Shown one piece after another: positions 34,700 through 44,599 of a stretch of 64,000 nt of DNA (the first letter of the stretch is position 1; every line of letters begins with the position of its first letter). The position numbers were made by a program, and so were the translations under genes. A model generated the notes under the pieces. The model was not told the origin of the DNA, did no database searches, and was given only the letters and a program-made list of their open reading frames with translations. Source of the DNA: Pseudomonadota bacterium (GTDB taxonomy: Bacteria > Pseudomonadota > Gammaproteobacteria > Burkholderiales > Thiobacillaceae); NCBI GenBank assembly GCA_029558905.1, contig JAKQCX010000015.1, positions 62,001-126,000 of the forward strand, in the 5' to 3' direction.

Positions 34700-35314
34700 T
34701 CAGCGCAGACCGGAGATGTATTCGGCCACAGACTTCATTTCTTCGTCGGTCATCTTGCGCGCAATGACCTGCATCATCTTGCCGCCGTCGTTGGCACGGT
34801 CGCCGCTGCGGAAGTTCTTCAGCTGGCTGAGGACGTACTTGGCATGCTGGCCAGCCAGGTGTGGAAACTGCACGGGAATGCCGGCGCCGGCGGGACCGTG
34901 GCAGGAGGCACAGGCGGGCACGCCGCTACCCTGGTTGCCGCCCTTGTACAGCTTACGGCCTTCGGCCGCCAGCTCGGCTTCCTTGGCGGGGCGATACTTG
35001 ATCTGCTGTGCGCCGTAGTAGGCGGCCAGATTGAGGATGTCGTCATCCGACAGCTTGGCGGCGTTGGGGGCCATGGTGGCGTTCATGCGCCCGCCGGAGC
35101 GGAACTCGGTGAGCTGCTTGGCGATGTATTCGGGATACTGGCCGGCCAGGACGGGATAGATGGGGTTGTTGCTGTTGCCATCGGCGTTGTGGCAGGCGGC
35201 GCAGACCTTGTTGACGATGGGCGCGGCCTGGGCGGCATCGCCTTTGGCGAGGGCGGGCGTGACCAGGCCCAGGGCGGAAACCAGCAGGCCGGTCAGCAGC
35301 GCGAAGGCTTTCAT
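34700..35314 (-). CDS. Di-haem cytochrome c4
   Basis: 204 residues with a signal peptide cleaved near ALA-KGD (residues 21-23) and a strong ribosome binding site (GGAG). Two cytochrome c domains with CXXCH at CAACH (38-42) and CASCH (135-139), Met ligands in NATMAPNA and GGKMMQV. It is the soluble or weakly attached periplasmic electron donor to terminal oxidases in many proteobacteria. Confidence 0.96.
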   Translation of the reverse strand: MKAFALLTGLLVSALGLVTPALAKGDAAQAAPIVNKVCAACHNADGNSNNPIYPVLAGQYPEYIAKQLTEFRSGGRMNATMAPNAAKLSDDDILNLAAYYGAQQIKYRPAKEAELAAEGRKLYKGGNQGSGVPACASCHGPAGAGIPVQFPHLAGQHAKYVLSQLKNFRSGDRANDGGKMMQVIARKMTDEEMKSVAEYISGLR

Positions 35315-35367
35315 GAAATGCTCCTAACTATCCGGAATGACAGCACAAGAAAATCTCGGCATTGTAG

Positions 35368-37185
<1,818 letters not shown>

Positions 37186-37200
37186 ACCCGAACGCACCCG

Positions 37201-37935
37201 TCAGACGTAGCGTGCCCGGCGTTCCCGCTCCACGCGGTTGATGTAGCGCTGGATCTCCGTCTCCACGTTGGCCGGCAGGTCGATGAAGCGGCAACCCGCC
37301 CGATGCGTGGTACGGCCATTGCGCAGGGTGATGTCATAGGTGGAACACACCGTCAGGCTCACGGCGAAGGTGCCTGTCCCCGGCAACTCGATGCGGCAGC
37401 CGTGATAGGACTCCCCCGCGTGCAGCAGGCCCCTGCCCGCGTAGGCCAGGATCCCGATGCCGCCGATGCTGATATCCACTACGACGGTTTCCAGGAAGCG
37501 CTCGCCCAGGTTGATCTGGCACTTCACCGGATTCACCACGGAGGTGGCCAGCCGGTAGGTCTCACGGCGCTGCAGGCGCAGCATTTCCCGGGGGATGGCC
37601 ACCTGGAAGGCGGCACCCTTCCCCAGCTTCGCGGCCTTCACGTCGGTGCCAATGAATTCGATGTGCACCTGATCGTGAGTGCCGGCGCAAATGATGCGGC
37701 CGGCATCGAGAATCTGTCGGTTGAACTCCTGATCCACCCCCTGCTCCAGCAGCAGCACCCCCCTGTCCTCATCCAGCTGCATGATGGTGGAGAGCAGAAA
37801 GTCCCTGCCGTAATCTACATACAGATAGAGGATGGCTTTTGCGTCCTGTAACTCGCGTAGGATACGGTTGATGGTGGGCAGGTGGGTTATCCGGTAGCGG
37901 GCATCCTGCACGGAAAATGAAGGGGCCGTGGTCAT
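37201..37935 (-). CDS. YcgR-like c-di-GMP receptor (PilZ domain)
   Basis: 244 residues. An N-terminal YcgR domain (about 10-115) precedes a PilZ domain with the c-di-GMP binding residues RRETYR (RxxxR) and DISIGGIG (DxSxxG). In the family the protein slows flagellar motors when c-di-GMP is high; no flagellar genes are near. It is convergent with hemB, 15 bases apart, without a visible terminator. Confidence 0.93.
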   Translation of the reverse strand: MTTAPSFSVQDARYRITHLPTINRILRELQDAKAILYLYVDYGRDFLLSTIMQLDEDRGVLLLEQGVDQEFNRQILDAGRIICAGTHDQVHIEFIGTDVKAAKLGKGAAFQVAIPREMLRLQRRETYRLATSVVNPVKCQINLGERFLETVVVDISIGGIGILAYAGRGLLHAGESYHGCRIELPGTGTFAVSLTVCSTYDITLRNGRTTHRAGCRFIDLPANVETEIQRYINRVERERRARYV

Positions 37936-38052
37936 GTGTGAAATTGTAAGCCTGTCTGCCCACCCAGTTGAGGAGTTGCGCCGGCACGGTGATGACGACG
38001 CGGCCGGGCACGGTACGGACAGACATTCCCCAGTATCATCGGGGCTTGATGA

Positions 38053-38859
38053 ATGACAGGTAATCCATTGAGTTTCCTAGACAAGCTGCGCTCCAGGAGT
38101 CGCGATTGGAACAAGACCATCGCCGTGGTGGAGCCCGTCTCGCGCCTGAGGAATATCGGCGTGGCCACGCCTGCCGTCGAACGCGTGCCGGCGCAGGAAT
38201 CCGGCGAGGTACACCAGGACCGTTTCAAGATCCGCCTCGCGCACAATCTGGCCCGCGTGGCCGAGGCGCGCTTTCTCGTGGAGCGCCGCTATCAGCAGAA
38301 GGGTTATCTGCCGCAGCAGGCCGGCAGCGACGGGCTGTCCGGATGCCCGGACAGCGTCACCCTGGCGACCTACAAGGGCGAGGAGATGATGGGCACCCTC
38401 ACCCTGGGGTTCGACGTGGGCGAGGGGTTGCTGGCGGATGCGCTGTACAAACCGGAGCTGGATGCCCTGCGTGCCAGCGGACGCCGCGTGTGCGAGTTCA
38501 CCAAGCTGGCCATCGACAACAAGCGCACCTCGAAACGGATGCTGGCGGGCCTGTTCCATATCGCCTATCTCTATGCCGAACGCATCTGGGGCTATACGGA
38601 CATCATCATCGAGGTCAATCCTTCCCACGTCAGCTTCTATGAGCGTCTGCTGGGCTTCCAGGTCATCGGCCCGGAACGCATATGCTCACGGGTGAATGCC
38701 CCGGCCGTACTGCTCAGGGCCGATACTGCCTGGGGCCGGGACATGGTGCGCAAGTTTGGCGGTCAGCCGGAGCTGGCCAAGAGTGAACGTTCCCTGTTCC
38801 CGTATTTCCTGTCGCTGGAAGAAGAAGGCAAAATTCTGTCGCGCCTGATGCAGGCGTAA
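38053..38859 (+). CDS. N-acyl amino acid synthase-like acyltransferase (FeeM type)
   Basis: 268 residues. The N-terminal ~55 residues are variable; the core (55-220) has the fold features of FeeM/LuxI-related GNAT acyltransferases: FKIRLAHNLARVAEARFLVERRY, then TLATYKGEEMMGTLTLG, CEFTKLAIDN and NPSHVSFYERLLGF (acyl-binding turn). Predicted to transfer an acyl chain from acyl-ACP to an amino acid or amine. It is the first of four tightly spaced genes. The exact substrate cannot be inferred. Confidence 0.8.
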   Translation: MTGNPLSFLDKLRSRSRDWNKTIAVVEPVSRLRNIGVATPAVERVPAQESGEVHQDRFKIRLAHNLARVAEARFLVERRYQQKGYLPQQAGSDGLSGCPDSVTLATYKGEEMMGTLTLGFDVGEGLLADALYKPELDALRASGRRVCEFTKLAIDNKRTSKRMLAGLFHIAYLYAERIWGYTDIIIEVNPSHVSFYERLLGFQVIGPERICSRVNAPAVLLRADTAWGRDMVRKFGGQPELAKSERSLFPYFLSLEEEGKILSRLMQA

Positions 38860-38884
38860 TGTCCAAACATGCTGGGGGGCAGGG

Positions 38885-39634
38885 GTGAACCCGGATCTGG
38901 GAGCCGCATTCAACGCATATTTCGAGCTCATCCATGCCGACACGGACGCGTTGCGCAGGCAGGTGTACGAGCTGCGCCATCAGGTCTATGTGCTGGAGAC
39001 CGGCTTCGAGTCCGAGCGGGACTGCACCTGCGTGGAGGTGGCCGGACGAGGGCGGGTGTGCTGGGAAACCGATGTGTACGACGCACGCGCGGATCACTAT
39101 CTCATCCGCCATCGCCGCACCGGTGTATATGCCGCCACCACGCGTCTGATCCTGCCGGACCCCAACGACCTGTCCGCGCCCTTTCCCATCGAGCTGCACT
39201 GCCCCCTGGATACCCCGGTCAGGGACCTGCAGACCCGTGCCCGGCTGGGAGAGATTTCCCGCTTCGCCGTCTCCAAGGTGTTCAAGCGGCGGATCGGCGA
39301 GCTGGGTACCCTGGCGGGGGTTTCAGACCATACCGACATGTACTTCGAGGCCGATGAACGCAGGGTGTTGCCGCACATCTCTCTGGGCCTGTTCGCCGGT
39401 GTGGTGCACATGGCCTACCGCCACCGCATCACCCACTGTTACGCGGTCATGGAGCCCGCCCTGCTGCGCCTCCTGGGGCGCTTCGGCGTGATCTTCAACC
39501 GCATCGGCGCCGACGTTGACTACCATGGCGTGCGCATTCCCTGCCTGGGCACGATGCAGGAAGCCCTGCCCAATATCCAGCGGGTCGCGCCTCCAGTGTG
39601 GGCGCTCATCACCTATCAGGGCAGATGGGCCTGA
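38885..39634 (+). CDS. PEP-CTERM/exosortase system-associated acyltransferase
   Basis: 249 residues from GTG 38885, with GGGG upstream. Segments LRRQVYELRHQVYVLETGFE, DHYLIRHRRTGVYAATTRLI and EISRFAVSKVFKRR match the family of acyltransferases that travel with exosortase loci (autoinducer-synthase-like fold). Product unknown. It follows the FeeM-like gene after 25 bases and precedes the ThiF-like gene by ten, so the two acyltransferases probably act in one pathway. Confidence 0.87.
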   Translation: MNPDLGAAFNAYFELIHADTDALRRQVYELRHQVYVLETGFESERDCTCVEVAGRGRVCWETDVYDARADHYLIRHRRTGVYAATTRLILPDPNDLSAPFPIELHCPLDTPVRDLQTRARLGEISRFAVSKVFKRRIGELGTLAGVSDHTDMYFEADERRVLPHISLGLFAGVVHMAYRHRITHCYAVMEPALLRLLGRFGVIFNRIGADVDYHGVRIPCLGTMQEALPNIQRVAPPVWALITYQGRWA

Positions 39635-39644
39635 AGGCACACCC

Positions 39645-40502
39645 ATGCACGCCTTTGACTATGACATCGCCTTTTCCCGCAACATCGGCTGGGTCACCCA
39701 GGCGGAACAGCAGCGCCTGAAGGCCGCGCGCGTGGCCATTGCCGGTTTGGGCGGCGTGGGCGGCTTTCACCTCCTGACCCTGGCCCGTCTGGGCATCGGC
39801 GGCTTCCATATCGCCGATCTGGACAGCTTCGAGCTGGCCAATTTCAACCGCCAGGCCGGCGCCCGCGTGAGCACCCTGCAGCAGCACAAGGCTGAGGTGC
39901 TGGCACGCATGGCCCGGGACATCAACCCCGAGGCGGAGATCCGTGTCTATGCGGACGGGGTCACCGCGGACAACCTGTCGGATTTTTTTACAGGCGTGGA
40001 CCTCTATGTGGACGGCCTGGATTTCTTTGCCTTCGCCGCGCGGGAGATGGTGTTCGCCCACTGCGCCCGCCAGGGCATCCCCGCCATCACCGTGGCCCCC
40101 CTGGGCATGAGCGCGGCCCTGCTCAACTTCCTGCCCGGGTGCATGGCCTTCGAGGACTATTTCCAGGTGGCCGGCAAGGCCGATCTGGAAAAGGCCATCC
40201 GCTTCCTGGTGGGGCTGGCTCCCGGTCTGCTGCACCGCCACTACCTGGCCGACAGGAGCCGGGTCGACCTCAAGGCGCGCAAGGGTCCGTCCACGGTTAT
40301 GGCCTGCCAGCTCTGTGCCGGGGTGGCCGCCACGGAAGCCCTCAAGCTCCTGCTGGGGCGTGGACGGGTGCTGGCCGCGCCGCATGGCATCCAGTTCGAC
40401 GCCTATCGCAACAAGCTGGCCCACACCTGGCGGCCAGGGGGCAATCGTCACCCCCTCAGCCGCCTGGCCATCGCCATCGCCAAACGCCAACTGGGGCTCT
40501 GA
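39645..40502 (+). CDS. Stand-alone E1/ThiF-family adenylyltransferase
   Basis: 285 residues. The nucleotide-binding GLGGVGG (34-40), the ADLDSFELANFNRQ segment (57-70) and Arg/Asn contacts are typical of ThiF/MoeB/E1 enzymes. Cys residues at 166 and in CQLC (221-224) are candidates for catalysis or zinc. There is no rhodanese domain and no neighbouring ubiquitin-like (ThiS/MoaD) gene, so it is unlikely to serve thiamine or molybdopterin synthesis; it may adenylate a carboxylate small molecule or peptide. Confidence 0.88.
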   Translation: MHAFDYDIAFSRNIGWVTQAEQQRLKAARVAIAGLGGVGGFHLLTLARLGIGGFHIADLDSFELANFNRQAGARVSTLQQHKAEVLARMARDINPEAEIRVYADGVTADNLSDFFTGVDLYVDGLDFFAFAAREMVFAHCARQGIPAITVAPLGMSAALLNFLPGCMAFEDYFQVAGKADLEKAIRFLVGLAPGLLHRHYLADRSRVDLKARKGPSTVMACQLCAGVAATEALKLLLGRGRVLAAPHGIQFDAYRNKLAHTWRPGGNRHPLSRLAIAIAKRQLGL

Positions 40503-40504
40503 GC

Positions 40505-41581
40505 ATGTCCACCCTGCCACCCCATATCGAGCGCATCCTGAATCTGGCCCGCTGGGCCCCAAGCGGCGACAACACCCAGCCCTGGCGCTTCCGCGTGATC
40601 GCCGGCGACCATGTGCGGGTCCTGGGTCATGACACCCGGGAGCACTGCGTGTATGACCTGGATGGCCATGCCAGCCAGATGGCGCATGGGGCACTGCTGG
40701 AGACCCTGGCCATTGCCGCTTCCGTGGAGGGCTTGCATGCCGACATCCGGCGCCTGCCCGAACAACCGGAGGAGCACCCGGTGTACGACGTGCGCCTGAA
40801 TGCCCGTCCGGGGCTGCGGCCCGATCCCCTGGTGGAATACATCGAGACACGTTGCGTGCAACGTCGCGCCATGTCCATGCGACCCCTGGAAGCCGGACAC
40901 AGGCGGGACCTGGAAGCCAGCGTGCCCGGCTATCGCCTGGTCTGGTTCACGGGCCTGGCCGAGCGTTGGCGCGTGGCACGCTTCATGGCCGCCAACGCCA
41001 AGAACCGACTCACCATGCCCGAGGCCTGGCCCACGCACAGCAGCATCATCGAATGGCATGCCAGGTTCAGCCAGGACCGCATCCCCGATCGTGCGGTGGG
41101 CGTGGACCCGCTGACCGCGCACCTGATGCGCTGGGCCCTGGGCAGCTGGAGGCGTGTGGATTTCCTCAATACCTGGCTGGCTGGCACACTCATGCCCCGC
41201 ATCCAGCTCGATCTGGTGCCCGGTGTGCGCTGTGCGGCCCACCTCGTCCTGCTGGCCAGCCGGCCGCCGGTGGATGTGGACGGGCATGTGGCCGCGGGCC
41301 GCGCCCTGCAAAGGCTCTGGCTCACCGCCAGCCGGCACGGCCTGTACATGCAGCCGGAAATGACACCGGTGATCTTTTCCCGCTACGTACGTGCGGGACA
41401 GACCTTTACCCGGGTGGAGGCGGTAAACGCCCGGGCACGGAGACTGGCAGCCCGGCTGGAGGGCTGGCTGGGGGTGGAAGGGGCCCAGCGGGTGGTGTTC
41501 ATGGGCCGCCTGGGATATGGTCCCGCACCCGGGTCGCGCTCCTTGCGCAGACCGCTGGACCAGCTGCTGCTCGGGCCATGA
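40505..41581 (+). CDS. Nitroreductase-like protein
   Basis: 358 residues, two bases after the ThiF-like stop. RWAPSGDNTQPWRFRV near residue 15 is a typical FMN-binding start of nitroreductase-fold enzymes; the middle (LDLVPGVRCAAHLVLLAS) and C-terminal (GRALQRLWLTASRHGLYMQPEM) segments also fit. Long for a simple nitroreductase. It may oxidise or reduce a ring or amide of the product. Fusions of ThiF-like and nitroreductase domains are known to me in mycobacteria (Rv1355c type), which supports a functional link, though I could not check this. Confidence 0.85.
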   Translation: MSTLPPHIERILNLARWAPSGDNTQPWRFRVIAGDHVRVLGHDTREHCVYDLDGHASQMAHGALLETLAIAASVEGLHADIRRLPEQPEEHPVYDVRLNARPGLRPDPLVEYIETRCVQRRAMSMRPLEAGHRRDLEASVPGYRLVWFTGLAERWRVARFMAANAKNRLTMPEAWPTHSSIIEWHARFSQDRIPDRAVGVDPLTAHLMRWALGSWRRVDFLNTWLAGTLMPRIQLDLVPGVRCAAHLVLLASRPPVDVDGHVAAGRALQRLWLTASRHGLYMQPEMTPVIFSRYVRAGQTFTRVEAVNARARRLAARLEGWLGVEGAQRVVFMGRLGYGPAPGSRSLRRPLDQLLLGP

Positions 41582-41679
41582 GCTCGCCCGGGTGCGGACC
41601 GTCGTCAACCGGCGAGTGCTCCGCTGCGCACGCGACCCCGGACCCGGCGGCGGGCGGGGTCGGACACACCCCGCAACCG

Positions 41680-41696
41680 TGTCGGAAAACTTTACA
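41680..41696 (+). promoter_or_regulatory. Candidate activator site for the PEP-CTERM gene
   Basis: TGTCGGAAAACTTTACA, a TGT-N11-ACA site with an A/T core, about 75 bases upstream of the -24/-12 promoter. The spacing suits a sigma-54 enhancer-binding protein such as PrsR. Weak evidence: one copy only, not aligned with other targets. Confidence 0.4.
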
Positions 41697-41770
41697 TGCC
41701 GCGGGCGTGAAACCCTGTCCAGGCTGGACATCCATGCATAACACATTGATATATAACGATCTGTAAAAAG

Positions 41771-41786
41771 TGGCATGGGAGGTGCT
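41771..41786 (+). promoter_or_regulatory. Sigma-54 (-24/-12) promoter of the PEP-CTERM gene
   Basis: TGGCATGGGAGGTGCT: GG (-24) and GC (-12) are separated by exactly ten bases; consensus is TGGCAC-N5-TTGCW, so only two positions differ. Start of transcription is expected near 41797, about 70 bases before the ATG. PEP-CTERM genes in related bacteria depend on sigma-54 and PrsR, whose genes are in this window. Confidence 0.75.
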
Positions 41787-41867
41787 TTAACGAGTGCAGC
41801 CACCGTACAGGCCCGGGGCCACACAGGATCTGTACGGTGCATCCCAATAATCCTTCGGAGAAATGTC

Positions 41868-42794
41868 ATGTCTGCAATCAAGCTTACCGCCCTGGCCGCA
41901 GCCCTCTGTGCCACTGTGGCCACCGTACCCGCACACGCCTATGTCAGCGCCACCGCGGTGTTCGAGATGTCCAATCTGCTGTTCAGCAATTCCGGCACCG
42001 GCACCACGCTGGACGCCTCGGACTTCAGCTTCCTGACCTGGACGACCACCGCCGGCATGAGCGGCAACCTCAACGCCGCCACCTTCGGCCCATTTTCTTC
42101 CAGTGCCGCGAACACCAATTTTGCCCCCGCCTGCGTGGGCAGCGGCTGCGGCGCCCTGGGGCTGGTGAATGATTCCTGGGCCCATGCCGGCGACCCGCCC
42201 GTGGGCGACTATGCCGCTGCGGACCAGTTGGAGTCCGGCGCGCCCATCACCGGCATCACTGGTCTGGTAGCACCCGCCACCATCGGTCAGTCCGCCTATG
42301 CCGCCCTGGCATCCGGCAGCGGCCTGGCGTCCGCCGACACCAACAACAACCTGAACTCCAGCTTCGTGTTCAAGCTTGGCAGCAGCATGGCGGTGGACAT
42401 CGACTTCGATATGGACGCCTACATGATGGTGTCCGTGACCGGAAGCGAGGCCTTCCCCGGCTTTGCCACCGCCAACACCGAGCAGGTGTTCACCATCACC
42501 GACCTCAGCACCGGGACCGACATCTTTACCTGGAGCGTGGATATCTTCGGCGGCGGCACCAAGACCATCAGCCTGAACGCGCCGCTGCCCGGGAGCTTCA
42601 CCCTCACGCGCAACGAGGTCGCAGGCCACTTCAACAACACCACGCCGATCCTGACCGCTGGCACGCTTTACCAGCTGTCCGCCCGCTCCAACGTGAACGC
42701 GGACGTGGGCCGTGCCGTACCCGAGCCCGCAGTGCTGGGCCTGCTGGGGATCGGCCTCCTGGGCCTGGGTCTGGCCCGCCGCCGCAGCGCCTGA
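41868..42794 (+). CDS. PEP-CTERM domain surface protein
   Basis: 308 residues with a good ribosome binding site (GGAG). Signal peptide ending near AHA-YVS (about 1-23). The mature part is rich in Ser, Thr, Gly, Ala and Asn with a low charge, typical of surface or matrix proteins, and has one possible disulfide (CVGSGCG). The C-terminal 25 residues are VPEP, a hydrophobic helix and RRR: the PEP-CTERM sorting signal, cleaved and re-attached by an exosortase. No other functional domain recognised. It follows the nitroreductase gene by 286 bases but has its own sigma-54 promoter. Confidence 0.93.
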   Translation: MSAIKLTALAAALCATVATVPAHAYVSATAVFEMSNLLFSNSGTGTTLDASDFSFLTWTTTAGMSGNLNAATFGPFSSSAANTNFAPACVGSGCGALGLVNDSWAHAGDPPVGDYAAADQLESGAPITGITGLVAPATIGQSAYAALASGSGLASADTNNNLNSSFVFKLGSSMAVDIDFDMDAYMMVSVTGSEAFPGFATANTEQVFTITDLSTGTDIFTWSVDIFGGGTKTISLNAPLPGSFTLTRNEVAGHFNNTTPILTAGTLYQLSARSNVNADVGRAVPEPAVLGLLGIGLLGLGLARRRSA

Positions 42795-42846
42795 GCCGCG
42801 GCATGGAGATCCCGGGGCATCGCATCGCCTCGGGACGAAGTTCCAC

Positions 42847-42880
42847 AGGGCCCCGTGCCAGCACGGGGCCCTGTTTTTTT
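42847..42880 (+). terminator. Terminator of the PEP-CTERM gene
   Basis: Eleven-base stem GGGCCCCGTGC / GCACGGGGCCC with a two-base loop (42848-42871), then TGTTTTTTT. A very strong intrinsic terminator about 53 bases after the stop codon. Confidence 0.94.
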
Positions 42881-43024
42881 GCCGCGCCGGACAGTCCGTC
42901 GATGACCCCGACCTGGTACGTGTGGCGTGGCGCGAGATGGACCGAGCCCGTAGGCGGTACCCGGTGAACGCCGGCCGGATCCTGGCGTCGCGCGCCAAGG
43001 GCCGACAAGAGACCTACCGAGGGG

Positions 43025-43801
43025 TCACTGCAGCTTCTTCAGGTAGTCCTTGGAGAACACCTTGTCCGGCAGGTCGCGCAGCTTCATCTGCCCGTACTCC
43101 AGCACCGACTGCTCGCCCGCTTTGAGGGCATCGGTCATGACCAGGCGGGTGGGACGCAGTCTGCCGGCCATGTTGCGGTAGTCTTCGTAACCGCAGGTCT
43201 TCATGAGGCGGTTGGACAGGGTGTAGAACTCGGCCCTTTTCGGGCGATAGTTGGCCTTGTTCACCCAGAGCAGCACACGACGGTAGGTCACCCCCCGGTC
43301 CACGCCGATCAGCTCGAGCACGTAGTGTTCCTCGCCATCCAGCACTTCCGTGCGCAGAATGCTCGGGTTGTAGTCACCGGAAAAGTTGGCCCGTGCCAGA
43401 TCGCCGTTCGCCACCTCGCCGGTGAGACGCTGGGCCAGGCCCAGGCGGATGGGCTGGGAGACGTTGGGCATGAATACCCACAGGTCACGTCCCTTCATGA
43501 GCATGATCTGACCCCGTTCCGAGGCGGGTTCCAGTATCATGACCACGGTGTTTTCGTTGCCCTTGGAGAGCACGCGGTACTTGCGGCTTTCCTGCCCCGA
43601 TTCCCGGCCGGTACTGGTGATATGGATATCCACCTGGAAGCCGTCCGTCGGGAAACGGATGGCGTCGGACCTTTCCAGGATGGTGCGCGCCAGGCTGTCT
43701 TCCTGGCCGGGGTTCTGAGCCATCGCCGTATACGCGGCCATGGCGAGCCAGGCCGCGAGAGCCCGGGACATACATGCACGGAGTAAGGATGAATGGGTCA
43801 T
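43025..43801 (-). CDS. LolA-like outer-membrane lipoprotein-sorting protein
   Basis: 258 residues from ATG 43801. A signal peptide (ending near AMA-QNP, about 28) leads to a LolA-like fold with ILEPASERGQIMLMKGRDLWVFMPNVSQPIRL and later LLWVNKANYRPKRAEFYT, typical of the uncharacterised LolA-like family that accompanies ABC exporters. It is divergent by 45 bases from the ATPase gene. It probably carries a lipophilic substrate across the periplasm between the ABC exporter and the outer membrane protein. Confidence 0.9.
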   Translation of the reverse strand: MTHSSLLRACMSRALAAWLAMAAYTAMAQNPGQEDSLARTILERSDAIRFPTDGFQVDIHITSTGRESGQESRKYRVLSKGNENTVVMILEPASERGQIMLMKGRDLWVFMPNVSQPIRLGLAQRLTGEVANGDLARANFSGDYNPSILRTEVLDGEEHYVLELIGVDRGVTYRRVLLWVNKANYRPKRAEFYTLSNRLMKTCGYEDYRNMAGRLRPTRLVMTDALKAGEQSVLEYGQMKLRDLPDKVFSKDYLKKLQ

Positions 43802-43846
43802 TTGAGTCTGCCTGCGAGAATTTCGCCCATGTTCGGGTAATGCACC

Positions 43847-44599
43847 ATGAGCCTCGTGCGTGTTGAAGGGGTGACCAAGGAGTACATGCTGGGCGAGCAG
43901 AAGGTGGTCGCGCTGCGCGATATTACACTCGCTTTCGACGAGGGCGTGTTCCTGGCCATCGCCGGCCCTTCGGGCAGCGGCAAGACCACCCTGCTCAACA
44001 TCATCGGCTGCATCGACACCCCCACCACGGGGCGGGTGTTCATCGATGGGCGGGAGGTGACCGGCCTGTCCGGAGATGCGCTGGCCGATCTGCGCGCACG
44101 CACCACCGGTTTCATCTTTCAGACCTTCAACCTGTTTCCCGTGCTTTCGGCCGCGGAAAACGTGGAGTACCCCCTGCTGCAGTTGCCGGAATTGGCGCTC
44201 AAGGAACGCAGGAAGCGGGTACGGCGCTATCTGGCCATGGTGGGCCTGGAGAAATACGCCGACCATACCCCCAACCAGCTCAGTGGCGGCCAGCGTCAGC
44301 GCGTGGCCATCGCAAGGGCCCTGGCCATCCACCCACGCATCGTGTTGGCGGACGAGCCCACCGCCAATCTGGACAGCAAGACCGGCGAGGGCATCTTGCT
44401 GCTCATGAAGGACATCAACCGCCAGCTGGGCACCACCTTCATCTTTTCCACGCATGACCGCAAGGTCATGTCCATGGCGGATCGTCTGGTGCGTATCGAA
44501 GACGGTCATCTGGCCATGCTGGCGGTACGGGTCAATTCCAAGTGGCAGGGTGTGCGCACCCCGCGCGCCCATGCAACCCCTCAAGAGAATCGTGTATGA
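43847..44599 (+). CDS. MacB/LolD-type ABC transporter ATPase
   Basis: 250 residues. Walker A GPSGSGKT (40-47), Q-loop FQTFNLFP, signature LSGGQRQRVAIARAL, Walker B IVLADEPTANLD and switch His (FSTHDRK) are intact. The sequence is of the LolD/MacB/SalX class, which pairs with FtsX-type permeases such as those at 46290 and 47513. Its stop overlaps the start of the next gene (ATGA). Confidence 0.95.
   Translation: MSLVRVEGVTKEYMLGEQKVVALRDITLAFDEGVFLAIAGPSGSGKTTLLNIIGCIDTPTTGRVFIDGREVTGLSGDALADLRARTTGFIFQTFNLFPVLSAAENVEYPLLQLPELALKERRKRVRRYLAMVGLEKYADHTPNQLSGGQRQRVAIARALAIHPRIVLADEPTANLDSKTGEGILLLMKDINRQLGTTFIFSTHDRKVMSMADRLVRIEDGHLAMLAVRVNSKWQGVRTPRAHATPQENRV

Noticed and set aside
37936-37960. 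The stretch TGTGTGAAATTGTAAGC resembles the first half of the E. coli lac operator.
   Set aside because: Only half an operator, two mismatches, no second arm, and no LacI-type gene nearby; likely chance in an AT-rich start region.
38010-38052. GG-N10-GC pattern in the promoter region of the acyltransferase operon as a sigma-54 promoter.
   Set aside because: The flanking bases do not match TGGCAC/TTGC; a TATCAT at about 38033 is just as likely, and neither is convincing.
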